A DNA stretch of 64,000 bases from Protonemura montana (lineage: Eukaryota; Arthropoda; Insecta; Plecoptera; Nemouridae): contig OX387608.1 of NCBI GenBank assembly GCA_947568835.1, positions 8,842,001-8,906,000 of the forward strand, given 5' to 3'. Made by a program: the position numbers and the translations under genes. The notes under the pieces were generated by a model, which saw nothing but the letters and a program-made list of their open reading frames with translations, did not search any database and was not told where the DNA came from. This document shows, piece by piece, positions 1 to 11,676 of this stretch. Numbering within the stretch: position 1 is the first letter of the stretch; each line of letters opens with the position of its first letter.

Positions 1-295
1 TTTTTTTATTATACGGAAGCTTACTTGAGCTTTTAAAATATCCAGATCCACTGAGAATGAAAACACGATCGATAAAATGTTCAAGAGGCAAGAGGCACGT
101 TGTTTAGCACAATTTTCGAATTTTTTGTCACTGGCTCTATGCCTGACGATGCTGACAAGTTGAGCATCCCCAAAATCCAACCTGATTCCTCTTCCACTAA
201 GTCATCATTTTTTGCACCCTTGCTGACACCACACAGAGTTAAACCCAGCCTCTTTGCCACCATTTGCAGTGCATCAACCACCATGTCTTTTGCAG

Positions 296-751
296 GCGTT
301 GTGTCTATTGCCATGTCCCTACGCGTGGACAAACTATACGACAGACGGGTCGCGTGGTCACCAAAATTCCAGAGCCCCGACTCCGAGGAATACAGGCAGC
401 TGCAATATGAAGCCAGCAGGGCTGTAAGTATTGATGCCACAATATTCACGCCGAGATATTGGTCTCCGCATGTAACTAGAATTGGCGTTTAGCTCTTTTG
501 AAAACGAATGAACAAACGACAAACGAAGGCAAGGTCTTAGGTTCATGAAGTTGGTGTCCGTGGAATTCTTACTATATTCAGTGCCGAATTAGTGGTATTT
601 AGTGTCACCGATCTAAGAATTAGTGCTGATACTTTTTAGAACCCAGAGACGGATTTGTATGAGAGGTGCTAGTTTCACGATGCACCCCTCATCTAAAATG
701 ATCGAATAATTAGTGCAGAATTGGTGCAATTTAGTGCCGTCTAGAACTACC

Positions 752-782
<31 letters not shown>

Positions 783-3700
783 CCAAAAAAAACATAGAAC
801 AGATAAGATAAAATAACATCAGTCTCCCATGAAAGATTCATCACATTGAGGTAGAGGAAATTATCGACAAAATCGTGTTGCAACCTTAAAATATATAAGT
901 GCATTTGCATCAGCAACCACAAAACCACCCGCCCGCATGTCCACAGCTCGACTCCGCAATGTCTATGACTCCCTTCTCCGACGAGTTCATGGGCGCCAGA
1001 GTTATCAACGTCTACCCCGGAGGCGGCGTCGCTAACGACGACTCACCGTCGGCACAACCGGCCCCGACTGCCGTCTTTGTCAATGTCACCCTTCAGCTGG
1101 AAGAGAACGCCGAGACGGCGCGGCCGGCCGTCAAGCACGACATACAACGCCACCTGCTCGGCGTCATCCATCGGCGAAATAACAACGTCGGGGACAGCGC
1201 CTTGTGGGTGGACAGTCCTCCTGGTTCGGTGTCACAGTTGCAAGGTATGCTGCTCTTGTCTTAAACACTTAAACTATTGATAGTGCGTGCATCGTAAGTT
1301 CTTTCTAAAACCTCGTTAGTGCGTTTATTATTGTAAAAGTACCCCTATTATTTCGGATACGGATACCGTGTATGTATCTTTCAATACAGCGAAGCTTACG
1401 GTATTCTGAGTCTAAAAAAAAAACGATTTTTCCCTCCGTATCAGAGACGAAATGGGACGAAACTTTCAGCTGTTTATAAATACTTATTATTTTTCTTCTG
1501 AAAATATTCTAGTGAGGACAAACTGGTTAGATTTTCTCCCCTATCACGAAGTATTGGTAGCAATACACATTTTGTCGCTGAGATGTCGTTGGATGGGCGT
1601 AGCAAGCAAAGCGAAGACTCGATTTGACTCCTCGGAAACAAATTGTGTTTTTACATGTGTGTTTGTTTGGTAAACAATTGGCCAAACATTTAGACCGACT
1701 CGGATAAAATTTGCAAACACCGTCGAAATAGCAAACAGTGTCCAAATAGCTCAATGGTTCAGAGCAACACCCGCGAAAGGTGGAGATCGGGATTCGAGTC
1801 CGCGTTTGGACATCAATTTTTGAGACGGTTATAGTGTGGTTAATAATAAAATACCGCGCGCATTGCAAGCGTTTGTAATTTAAATAAGATTTCATCCTAA
1901 TCATATCTGATAAGTTTTCTTAACTTATCAGTGAAACAGCCTGTGCTAACCAAAAGAACCGCAGGAAGCATGAAAGGGTACCCCATTCCAAAAAATAACG
2001 ACAAAAGAAAATGCGCCTATCTTTAGCGCGATTCAAATTTGCTGGGCAATGCAAATGACCAACCACCAAAAAACTAACATCCGACGTGTGAATGAACCAT
2101 AATAGAAGTTTTAACTTAGAATTGGTATTTTCTCTCGTTTCAGACATCGACGAGTGCACCAGCCGGGAGCTCAACGACTGTCACGCGGAGGCTACGTGCT
2201 CTAACGTGTTCGGCTCGTTCCGGTGCTCGTGTGTGGAGGGTACGCGTGATCCGTGGGCCGGAAACGTGCATCGCCAAGGGCGCCAGTGCGAGACTTGCGC
2301 GGCCGATCACTGTCACCAACGCGGCCAGTGTCGCTTTGACGCAGCAGGACAACAAGTCTGCTCGTGAGTGCCGGACAAATATAGGATTTTCCGAATTTCC
2401 CTCCGATATCGACCCTCTTTCAAAAAGCAACATTGCTATATTTAATTTTTGAGAAGTTTTTAGAGATCTAAATAATAGAATTCTTCGCGCATCGCAAGCG
2501 TTTACAATTTGATTTAGATTTCACTGCTAGATTTTATACTTTTCCAATGTACCAATTTTCGTGATATTAGCTTGAGATATTGATGTTTACATTAACATCT
2601 TAAACTACTTCCAGCGAAAAGGAAATTTAAGGCCACTGTAGGAGATCACAAATTCATGCTTCCATCCTTTCAAGTATAATCCCTTGCAATTTCTTTGCTA
2701 AATTTGTGAATCTTCCCTGACTCTGGCATTTAAAATCATCTTTCAATTTACCATCGGTTTGTTTATATTGGGCCGAACCTGACAGTACTGCAACGTCAGG
2801 ACGACCCGTGACAGAGGAAGAGCAAGCTCTTATCGCTCCATCGTTTTCCAAAAATCAGCTAAACTTGTAAGCCCACAGTGTGGACTTTACCAGAGTTCAG
2901 GCTGATAAGAACAGATACTACACTTTGATCTTAGCTCAGAGAGCCGAGAAGCGATAACTCTCCATCGGAAGGCGAGTCTTGTATCTAACTAAGGCATTAG
3001 GATCGGTTTTGAGTGTTGACTAGTTATAACGTATGAGAAGTCAGCGCGCTCTAGCGGAGACGGTTGAAACCTGCTAGCACACTGAGATTTTGACCGTCGT
3101 TCACACTGGATAGGCACATCAGCTATTGCACCGAGAATTCAATTCGGTATTAAAGGGGCATTTATCTCGTCATTTAAACATTTATCTACTGCTTTTAATT
3201 ATCCCTACAGTCGCGAGAAGACAAATAAAAAATTCCCTCATCGCCACTTACGTTATTCCGCTTCGGTGTGTATACATATTGCAAAAAATCTATCATAAAT
3301 AACCTTTTTATCTTGCAATAAAAGAAAAAAAAAAAAATCGAACACCAAAAAACCGTAAAATTATTTTCAAGTATATATCAGCAATCTGTCAAAATCGTAC
3401 TGTCCCACAGAGTCCATAATTCTTTGCAAAACAAAACACTTTCACGATGCTGCTCTTTGAAGAAAAAAAGACCAAGCAACCCACATATGTGTGTGTAACC
3501 CATTCCGACCCCCCCCCCCCCCCCCTAACTAACTTATAACTTACCTAACTTCGGCAGTTAAAGATATCTTTCTATATACCATTGGTTAATTTATATTGGG
3601 CCGAACCTGACAGTACTGCAGCGTCAGGACGACCCGTGACAGAGGAAGAGCAAGCTCTTATCGCTCCATCGTTTTCCAAAAATCAGCTAAACTTGTAAGC

Positions 3701-6700
3701 CCACAGTGTGGACTTTATCAGAGTTCAGGCTGATAAGAACAGATACTACACTTTGATCTTAGCTCAGGGAGCCGAGAAGCGATAACTTTCCATCGGAAGG
3801 CGAGTCTTGTCTCAAACTAAGGCATTAGGTTTGGTTTTGAGTGTTGACCAGTTACAACGTATGAGAAGTCAGCGCGCTCTAGCGGAGACGGACTGAACTC
3901 GTCCTACACGCGGTCGTTTTCCTTGCCGTTTAAGCCCCCTGTAGTCACCAACACACAAGACTATGTGCTTAATATGCGATTGCACATTTGCACATTGCAA
4001 ATTTTGAAATTAACATTTGCCGCTGATTTATGTTTACACTTGCGACTTTGGAGCCAAATCTACCACAGGATAATGCTAGATAGAGTTTTTAGGTGTCAAA
4101 TTTTTTGCCGTGGAACTTGATAATACGAAAAAAATAGTAAGGAAAGACTCCTTTTTTTCTATTTCTATTTTTCATCTCTCGTTTGAGAAGTTAATAAATG
4201 AATGTAGAGAAAATAAGTAATCTAACCATAAACCTAACGCAAAGCATTCAACAAATACCAAGCTGGTTCATTCTAGTACAGTTTACGGTCATAATAACGA
4301 CTGCTTATGCTTATTTTAACACCAGGCGACCTACTAATTGACCGGGAACACTACTCCGCTAGTTGCATGTGGCTAACACGTTGTTTCTCTGCACCAGATG
4401 CTCGAGCGGCTTTTACGGGTCTCAGTGCGAGGTTGACGGCGAAGTCCTGGGCGTCGCCATCGGAGCATCCGTCGCTGCTGTCATTATCATTGCCCTCACC
4501 CTTGTCTGTCTCTGCATGTGGAGGTACGTTGCTCCACCCACAGCAAACGATCAAGAGGGATGGGGTGGTTATTTCACGACCCAATTCCTTTTTGAGCCAT
4601 TGTGTCATGTTACCTCTGTTGCCGGCTTGTTTGCTTAGCAGAAAGATTTGCCAGCCCTCTGACTATACCTATAAATTCAGCAGTGAGATAATGGTTTTCT
4701 TGAAAAGTGGTCATGTTTACTAATTATCACCATCTCTCTACCATTCAACAATGCCACTAGACCAGTGCTAAAAAATGCCTGAAGCCTAAAAAACGAATCG
4801 AAACATCACACTCATTCACTTGACCCATAAACAATAACGAAGAGAATTTCCCTCATTACGTAACCTTCTACACTTTCAGTCGTCGTTGGAGTCGTGAACA
4901 GAAATCCGCTACCGGCCCGGGTTCTCCTGTTTTCGGCTATATGGCGGGCAACACAGTCAAGACGCCTCACATGGGCGGTCCACCATACCAGGTCTCAATG
5001 GAGGACAGGCTGCGTTGGGCGCAGATCGCCGACGTCATGGCGCAGGCAAACCATTACGCTGTGAGTATGCTTGTCACAAGGTCACACAGGGTCACAAGGG
5101 TGCATTTTTTTTCAAAGTGTCCAAAAATTGGGACTTAAATGTCTACTGGAACTTTTAACTCCAACTCCTAATATACCGTTATAATTGTATATGTTCAAAA
5201 GGTCTCTCAGAGATGTTACCAGTCTTACTTGTAAGCCAAATATCCATTTTTTTATAAACAGTAAATAATCTGTTTTAAGGAAGTGCCACTCCACTATTTT
5301 TATTATTTTTATTATTTGTCTGTTAGATTTAAGGTCGCTTGACAATCTTTGGTTTATTGGTTGTACCAGATTTGTAAAATATACACACTCTGGTACTCTC
5401 CCACTAACGGCTCCGGTCTCTCTGCCAGCAGCCAGAGCCGGTACCTGGAGGCGGTCCGACTCGTCCTTCGTCTGCAGTGTTTGGCTACCCTTCGTTGACG
5501 CATACAGGACACCTCAGCCATATGGGCACCATGCCGTCTATGCACCACAGCCACATGGGCACGCTAACGCACAGCTTGCATGGTACCATGCAACACGGCA
5601 AGATGCCCCTGCCGCCGGTGCCATTGCCCAGACATAGCTTGCCCCACAATGCACACAGCCTTAATCGGTCACAAGGTATGTACGATTTTAGGTGGAATTG
5701 TGCGTTTGTGTTATGATTGCATTGGGTTTGTTAGGAATAACTAGACCTTCAAAGGAACAGTTATAAGTCTTTGCATAGAACTGATTCAGTTCCTATTTTA
5801 TAATTCAGTGCGTAGTGGAATAAAACTGACGAACGTAAAAGAGAATTACCACACAATCACTCAGTTGCCCTTCACTTTCAGTCCTTATAATTACTAAGAA
5901 AGGTTTGGCAGTTTATCACAATGTTACTTGAATGAAGGATATTTTACTCATTTACTTTTCTTCTGTAATCTTATCAATCCATTTTCCAGCCTTTTGCTAA
6001 CTTTTCTCTTCATTTACTCTAATGAAGGTTTGGCATGGAAGCAATGATTTGCTTCAGAATCAATCAATTACCCTTGGTTTTTCTACTTTAACTCAGAAAG
6101 TAGTTTTGCATTTGAAACTTAAATAACATTGTAGATTGGTTTCAAGAACAGAAAGCCTAGAATGTAGCATGATTTATAGCCAAGTAACTTACTACCAAGT
6201 GGAAAAGACCTGACAACACTTAATGGTAAGGTTCTGGAAACAGAAGCAATATGCTCTCGGTTGTCCGGTACTGTATTGCTCACCGGTTCCCGCTATGGTT
6301 GCAGCTGCAATGAGCATCCACGGAGGAGGCTACAGCATCCATGGAGGCGGAACATACAATCCCCACGCTGGGATGCGAACACCTGACACCAAGAAGGCGT
6401 TCGACTCCAGCTCAAGCGACGAGGAGGATCGCACGGACCTGCTCGGCAGGAACTTCCACGTTCCGCGACCTAAGAGTCGGTCGTCAGTAGCGGTACGTTT
6501 ACGGATCTCTTAGTGCTACTTGTCAAAAGGGAAAGCGTAGTTGGTTGGTTAATTGGCTTCAGCAACAGTTGCAAGAGGTTAACTAAGTGTATTCTTTACT
6601 ATACTGTAACTGAGGTACTAAATGGTGTGGTCGATGTCACCTGGAGCTTGAATCTCACAAGGTCAGGTTAAGAAAAATATATTTTAGTATTTAAACTATA

Positions 6701-7797
6701 TCATGGTTGACAACATTTAACACTGGCATAGAATAAGGTATATTTGATGATATTTAGAGAAGAATTATCCAACTCTGTTCCAACCAACTACAATTGCCAA
6801 ACAGACTCTGATTCTGGAAACCTTTGTACTCTTTTAACAGGTGCATACCTGTAACTTTACAGTTCTCCCATCCTTGCAGTTATGAACCACAGTCACAAAA
6901 ATACTACATTATAAAATTTACATATTGCCACCATTGTAAAAATAACCAACTAGATTGACAGCTGGAATAAAATGCTGCCAGAAATTCAGGGGTAACAATC
7001 TAAGGAATCAGAAAAAACCCAAGGAACCTTTGCCGGTTGGTTAAAAACTGTGGGAATGGGATGGAGTTGTTGACCTTCAGGTATTACCTGGATCAGACAT
7101 ACCTAAAGTTGGCTCATAGTCATGACTGAGAGGGAATAAATACATTTAAAACAAAGACATTTAAAAACCATTACTTCCTCCAGTGTCAAATTCTATATTC
7201 ATTGAAAGAGGTTAGTGTTTGAAGGGTTCATGGAATTCTTATTTTTATATATTTTTTTTAGAATTCTTTTCTAGAATTTGAGAATTAATTTAGTATTACA
7301 ATTTTTAATGTAATACACCCTAAATGCAAGTGACATTGCAGGAGCTACATGTACTATATTCAGCATCATGATTTTATTTGTCAATCATGCAAGTGTTGGA
7401 TTTACAGGATATATACAAATATCAACAAACCATTATCAACAGATAAATGAAAATCGGACTTATAATTAATCTAAAAGTTTTACAAGTTCGTAGGGTCGAA
7501 AATTTCTCCCATCATATTCTTAGCCGTGCCACGTCTATCTGTTTTTATAAGAAATCCAATGCAACTGTCTCTTAGCTGTATAGCAACAACTAACTTGGCT
7601 AGCCACTCTGATGTAACAGGTAGTAATGGCAACAATTATGGATGTTTCTATGAGAGCTTTTATTTCAGAATCAGAGCGGTATCTACTATGATGTGGATAC
7701 AGATCAGGCTGACTTGTACTCAAAACCTCCGCAACAACCGAGCATCCCGATGAGTCTCTATGGCATGCGTGCCAACAACCAGTATTTCATGCAGTGA
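296..7797 (+). CDS. SEA-EGF single-pass transmembrane protein (5' partial)
   Basis: Eight exons join in phase with GT-AG borders: 296-423, 947-1244, 2144-2363, 4398-4523, 4880-5060, 5432-5675, 6305-6492, 7669-7797 (stop). Upstream exons lie off the left edge. The first two exons read as a SEA-type domain (LRVDKLYDRR, then EYRQLQYEASRA, then VFVNVTLQLEENAE). Next comes a calcium-binding-type EGF (DIDECTSRELNDC) followed by further EGF-like cysteines ending SGFYGSQCE. A hydrophobic helix (VAIGASVAAVIIIALTLVC) precedes an arginine stop-transfer. The cytoplasmic tail is about 250 residues: a conserved-looking block (SMEDRLRWAQIADVMAQ), a His/Met/Gly/Pro-rich section, an acidic serine patch (SSSSDEEDRTDLL), and a tyrosine-rich end (YYDVDTDQADLY). 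The family is visible; I cannot name the orthologue. SEA domains often self-cleave, which is inference here. The acceptor at 5427-5431 is a NAGNAG tandem, so one glutamine may be optional. AATAAA signals lie at 8423 and 8683. Confidence 0.85.
424..946. other. Intron with long poly-C run
   Basis: This intron of the SEA-EGF gene separates the two SEA exons. It has a short AT-rich stretch with several TTAGTGC-like words and a C homopolymer of about 29 bases at 753-781. I see no coding sequence in it. Confidence 0.6.
1740..1905 (+). repeat. tRNA-derived SINE, family A, fullest copy
   Basis: The head (1740-1811, 72 bases) folds roughly as a tRNA. The acceptor arms GTCCAAA and TTTGGAC pair 7 of 7, an A-box-like TAGCTCAATGG sits in the D arm, and a B-box-like GGGATTCGAGTCC in the T arm. 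The T stem has mismatches and the base before the anticodon is not T, so it is not a working tRNA gene. The head runs into a tail (CATCAATTTTTGAGA, then ATAATAAAAT, then CGCATTGCAAGCGTTTG) that recurs near 2470, 18380, 37990, 43700 and 46750. Confidence 0.75.
2455..2520 (+). repeat. SINE family A, tail fragment
   Basis: Only the distal tail is present (CGCATCGCAAGCGTTTACAA, then GATTTAGATTTCA), matching the tail of the copy at 1740-1905. It sits in an intron of the SEA-EGF gene. Confidence 0.5.
2768..2955 (-). ncRNA. U2 snRNA-like gene, copy a
   Basis: Read on the minus strand, the transcript starts ATCGCTTCTCGGC and carries the branch-site-pairing segment (GTGTAGTATCTGTTC), an Sm site (GATTTTTGGA) and the 3' hairpin loop (TGCAGTAC) bound by U2B''. 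About 188 nt, close to insect U2 at roughly 190. Stem I carries U-A in place of C-G at the top pair with a changed loop. This copy is the most diverged of four: stem IIa has a G-U wobble and loop IV differs by one base. About 110 bp upstream is conserved in all copies, as expected for a snRNA promoter with a proximal sequence element. U2 is a core spliceosomal RNA; whether this copy is transcribed is not visible. Confidence 0.75.
2956..3070 (-). promoter_or_regulatory. Putative snRNA promoter of U2 copy a
   Basis: This block directly precedes the U2 start and is shared nearly base for base by all four U2 copies (TCTCCGCTAGAGCGCGCTGA, then TCATACGTTATAACTAGTCA). The conserved core lies at about -50 to -75, where insect proximal sequence elements sit. 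No TATA box is evident, which fits a polymerase II snRNA promoter. Assignment rests on position and conservation. Confidence 0.5.
3071..3595. repeat. Spacer of the left U2 tandem dimer
   Basis: About 500 bp separate the two U2 units and match the reverse complement of the spacer at about 27700-28175. Shared landmarks include a C run of 17 at 3509-3525 (a G run of 16 at 27740-27755 in the other locus), a TGCAATAAAAG segment and TATGTATACACACCGAAGC in the right copy. No gene is visible in the spacer. Confidence 0.7.
3596..3783 (-). ncRNA. U2 snRNA-like gene, copy b
   Basis: This is the second unit of the left tandem dimer, 828 bp from copy a and in the same orientation. It has the same landmarks: ATCGCTTCTCGGC start, GTAGTA branch-recognition segment, intact stem IIa (ATCAG with CTGAT), stem IIb (GTCCAC with GTGGGC), Sm site GATTTTTGG, stem III (AAGAGCTTGCTCTT) and stem IV (CCTGAC with GTCAGG). 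Every helix closes, so the changes from usual U2 look compensatory. Just past the 3' end lies an A-rich stretch (GAAAGATAT) that could be a snRNA 3' box. It lies within an intron of the SEA-EGF gene, antisense to it. Confidence 0.78.
3784..3900 (-). promoter_or_regulatory. Putative snRNA promoter of U2 copy b
   Basis: Same conserved upstream block as the other three U2 copies. The shared sequence extends a little further upstream with the promoter of copy c (GGACGAGTT), marking the outer edge of the duplicated dimer. Confidence 0.5.
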
Positions 7798-10700
7798 TCC
7801 CCATGCCAGAAAAGAAGAGAAAACAGAACTGAACTGACTAACAAAGTGCAGCCACCAAAATTGCAAAGGTGGTAAGAAGAAGAATGCTGGGTTGTGTAAT
7901 GTTTGCCTTGTGGGTCTTAAATATTACCAGAAAAATTTTGGTGAAGAACAGTGTTGTGAAGGGAGAATAAATCTTAACGAAGACAGTTGTGTCATAGATG
8001 AATGACTTAAACAAATACCTACTGAAATATTCTTCTAATTACAAGTTTGAAGTACAGTGAACAAACTGTGTTTTATTTCTCAAATGCTTTTCAAAGGAAA
8101 CATTAAAAATGTTAGCAATGAAAAGGGTTATCTTTTTTCACGTTAGTCAATCGCGATATCTGACTCGATTGTGTTTCTGCCACATATTAGAACTGCACTT
8201 GTTGAAAATTGCTTTATTTATCAACCAGAACTGAAGGAATATAACTAAATGAATAGGATGTTAAAGTTAGCAATCAGAATTGAGTAGCAATTTGGTTCTT
8301 ACGATGAAAGAACATAGCACCATGGAAATGCTGGATTTTCATTGACTTAAATGAAATACAAGCTTTCTGTAGCAAGATTTTTTGTCGTCTACAGCAATCC
8401 TAGAAAAAATATCACGAACTGAAATAAACATAACTTTTTATGATATGTAACGTATAAAAATCGTTTTTTTTTTTGTTTAATAAAAAAATAAAAACTTAGA
8501 AACATGTAAATTTGTTAAGAAATATGTACTATATTCGATACATTATCCCAATGTAAATCGAGGAATTTCATATTTGGACGTTGCGAGAGAAATGACCTCA
8601 CCAGACTTTTAAAATAAAATCTGTTCTAAGAGACTCTGCAAGGTTTGAATGTAAACTATTTAAGACTTAGAATGTAAGTGAGAATAAATATTTTTCAAGT
8701 TTTAAGTCTCTTTTTTTGTACACATTTACCCTGGATTATGCCAGACAATTTTATTGCCAGAAGAACCTTATTTTGTTGTACAGAAGGAAAATAGTCGCAG
8801 AACTCATTTATAGTAAGACACAGCTAAGAATTGTTTTTTAATGAACGAGTCATTTTCATGCTTTCATGAGGGATGAGGTCAAACTCAGAAACTCGGGGCT
8901 CTAAGTAGGGTGGCTAACTAAGCCCAACCACTGATCTGTCTCAAAATCTGTGCATGTTCTCCTTTCCTAAAATCGGCCAGTAATCAATCATCTCTTCCAA
9001 TTGATGTTTCATTCTCCATAAATTCAAAAACCATTTGCAAAAAAGTGTTTTCACTACATAAATTTACCCAATCGGGGAATCGAACCCATCAACTCAAGTT
9101 TTTAAAGAATGACATTTTGTGTTTATTACATTCAAATGAGAATGATTTTCAGGTGATAGTTCACAGCCATAACAACCAAATAATTACTTAAATGTGCAAA
9201 ACTATTTTAATTACTACAGGCTAACTGTGGATAAGGAAATGGAAAATGCACAATCCACTTTCAAAAGTTGGGGAAAGGCACAGAAAATATCTTGCAGACC
9301 ATATTCACCAGAAATGGAATAGACGCATACAATATATTAATATTTAACACTTTCATTTAACAAGTATTGGTAAATAATACCATTTCAACATTTGTGTGCA
9401 TTATATATAATGGATATTTTTACCTCAACACTAGCTAGCTAGTAGGTACTATCCCAAAAAATTCATATCAAAAAGAGTGAGGCCAACTTTGTCAACAGTA
9501 TCATAGATAATTTATATAGTCTTAATATATAATATATATTTATGTAATTTAAATATAATATGTAGTATATTTTAAATGGAGATAGGTACAACAAATATTA
9601 CCGATATTTGGTTGATTTTGAAAAGATTAAGTAGAAAGAGGAGAGTACAAAACAGTAACACAGAGGAGCACTGAAACAACAATATCTTCAAATGCAGGAG
9701 AGAACTCATACACATTGTAACATGCATTGATGCTTATACATCATAACCTCACAATTCGAGTGATTTCTCTCAAGGTGATGCCAGCTCGAAATTCACTCGC
9801 CCTCTCAATCGTGAGACGGACCTTTGACTAAGAATTGACGCCAAGTTCTCGTTACGCTACACTAGATGGGGTGAATCACCCAGCTGTTGAAAATTTGGCA
9901 TTAGGCGGCAATGTATGAGTATTACACAAGAAATAGGCCCGGAATAATCGACATTGCCACGGCAATAAATCTTTCCCAGTGGCTCTCGTTACGACGTCAA
10001 GGCAATCAGCGCAGTCTTATTAATGAGATATAATTAACATGAATATAATGTGTGAGACACGTAGAATTTTAGGTAAACATCTTTCGAGGGGCAACGATGA
10101 ATATAGCGACATTTATATATAGAGATGTAAGAAAGTTATAAGTACAAGAATATCGGTGCAACTGCGATGCCGTAAATGGCTGTTGCTAGGTCCGGCCCCA
10201 GTGCTAGCGAGACATATTACATGTCTGCGATAGCACATGGTTAAAGAGAAATTAAAAATTAACTTGGTGGATAAAGCAGTCATGGGAAAAAAAATGTCTC
10301 AGAATTGTTATTTTATCGTTGGGAATACACAACCAAGTTGATATCTAGTGGTTGGTTAAGTTCTGCTGTGTTTACTCACTAGATAGAGCATCAAATCCCT
10401 GTCACTAGATTTAAGGCATTTTCATGAAACGAATAATTTAATAAATGGTAGGCCTTTTTTAAATGTCGTAATTCAGTAAGTAAAAGAAAAACACGGTCAA
10501 CTGTCAGTGCTTCTGGCGCTTTTTCCACCGAGATATTTTTTAATACAAGCTAGAATTTGGCCGGGAGAGTCGGTACATTTCCCATCAAAGATAATACTCG
10601 AAATCAGCTAAACGAACAGTCAGCATAGATTTCACGACAAGGAAGCGTAGACATTTAGATATCCAGCAAGAAAGAACCGACAACATTCTACGCAGCTAAG

Positions 10701-11676
10701 TATTGTATCAAATTTAGATTATAAACATTTCTTTATATTTGTTATTATTTTTTTTTAATATACTTACAGTAAAAATTTGAAAAAAGACTCGTTTTGACGG
10801 AGAAAAATGTTACGATGCGCGATGCCAGACGGCATTGAAGTGCACACGGCGTCGGTGAAAGCCACCCACAACTTGCTAATTTACTCACAACCAACCTGCT
10901 AATGGATACACGTAAACGAGTGCGTTACAAAATATTTAAAAAAAATTCGGCAACGAAAGTAGGCAGGCAACAGAACTCTGCGTGAATCGTGTCAGTCTTT
11001 GTAAGATGAACGCATTGCGATGTGCTGAAAACGGTGCTAGCGAAACGAGTTGGGCGACGGGTTGTCTCTGCGGCTGTTTATCCTGTCGCTACAAGCGGAA
11101 TAAAGTATTTTTTTAACCGAACCCTAGTTATAAAAACTGTTTGGACCTAGAGTAGCTAATCCCAAAATATTTATGTCTTTTTTGATGAGAATTCAAGTCA
11201 CCAGGACTAATAATCATTGAGAACATACGTATTCACATACAATATTTGTCAACTAGCTCGACAGCCCAATAAACTATTATCTAGGACATTGAAAAGAATA
11301 CAATCGAAATATAACTGTCAGTGAATCAGATTGGCAAAAGTAAGTTCACATAAATATTCACCAACAGAAGTAAAGTAATAAAAATTCAATGGTTTGTCAA
11401 ACAAAATGGCCAAACGCTTAGCATTCAAACCTCGGATTGGATTTTTTTATAACTAGTGCTAAGGTTAGATTCAGTAAATGCGCATCAAAAACCCATACAA
11501 ACGTAACAGAGCTTTGGCTCCTCAGACTAGATTTACACGGTTGTAATAGTGTAAAAACCAACAGCGAATTAACCAAAGAAAACTGACAACGGCTCAAAGA
11601 AACGCGTGCTACGCGTACAACGACGCGATCGCTTGAGACAACCCGACGGAACGATGCATTGGAGGGAGCGGTGGAA
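7798..11676. other. 3' UTR of the SEA-EGF gene and intergenic DNA
   Basis: The first 900 bases are AT-rich with several AATAAA signals (8423, 8683) and are probably 3' UTR. The rest is AT-rich intergenic DNA, including a very AT-rich stretch at about 9500-9570. I found no convincing coding sequence on either strand. The last few hundred bases may hold the 3' UTR of the minus-strand NTAQ1 gene. Confidence 0.5.

Noticed and set aside
81-449. 122-codon open frame on the minus strand at the left edge
   Set aside because: It is antisense to the SEA-domain exon at 296-423, which has proper splice borders and joins in phase to the next SEA exon.
613-928. Poly-glycine open frames on the minus strand
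   Set aside because: Produced by the poly-C run at 753-781 inside an intron.
1740-1811. Possible tRNA gene
   Set aside because: T-stem mismatches, a non-T base before the anticodon, and a tail shared with other repeat copies show that it is a SINE head.
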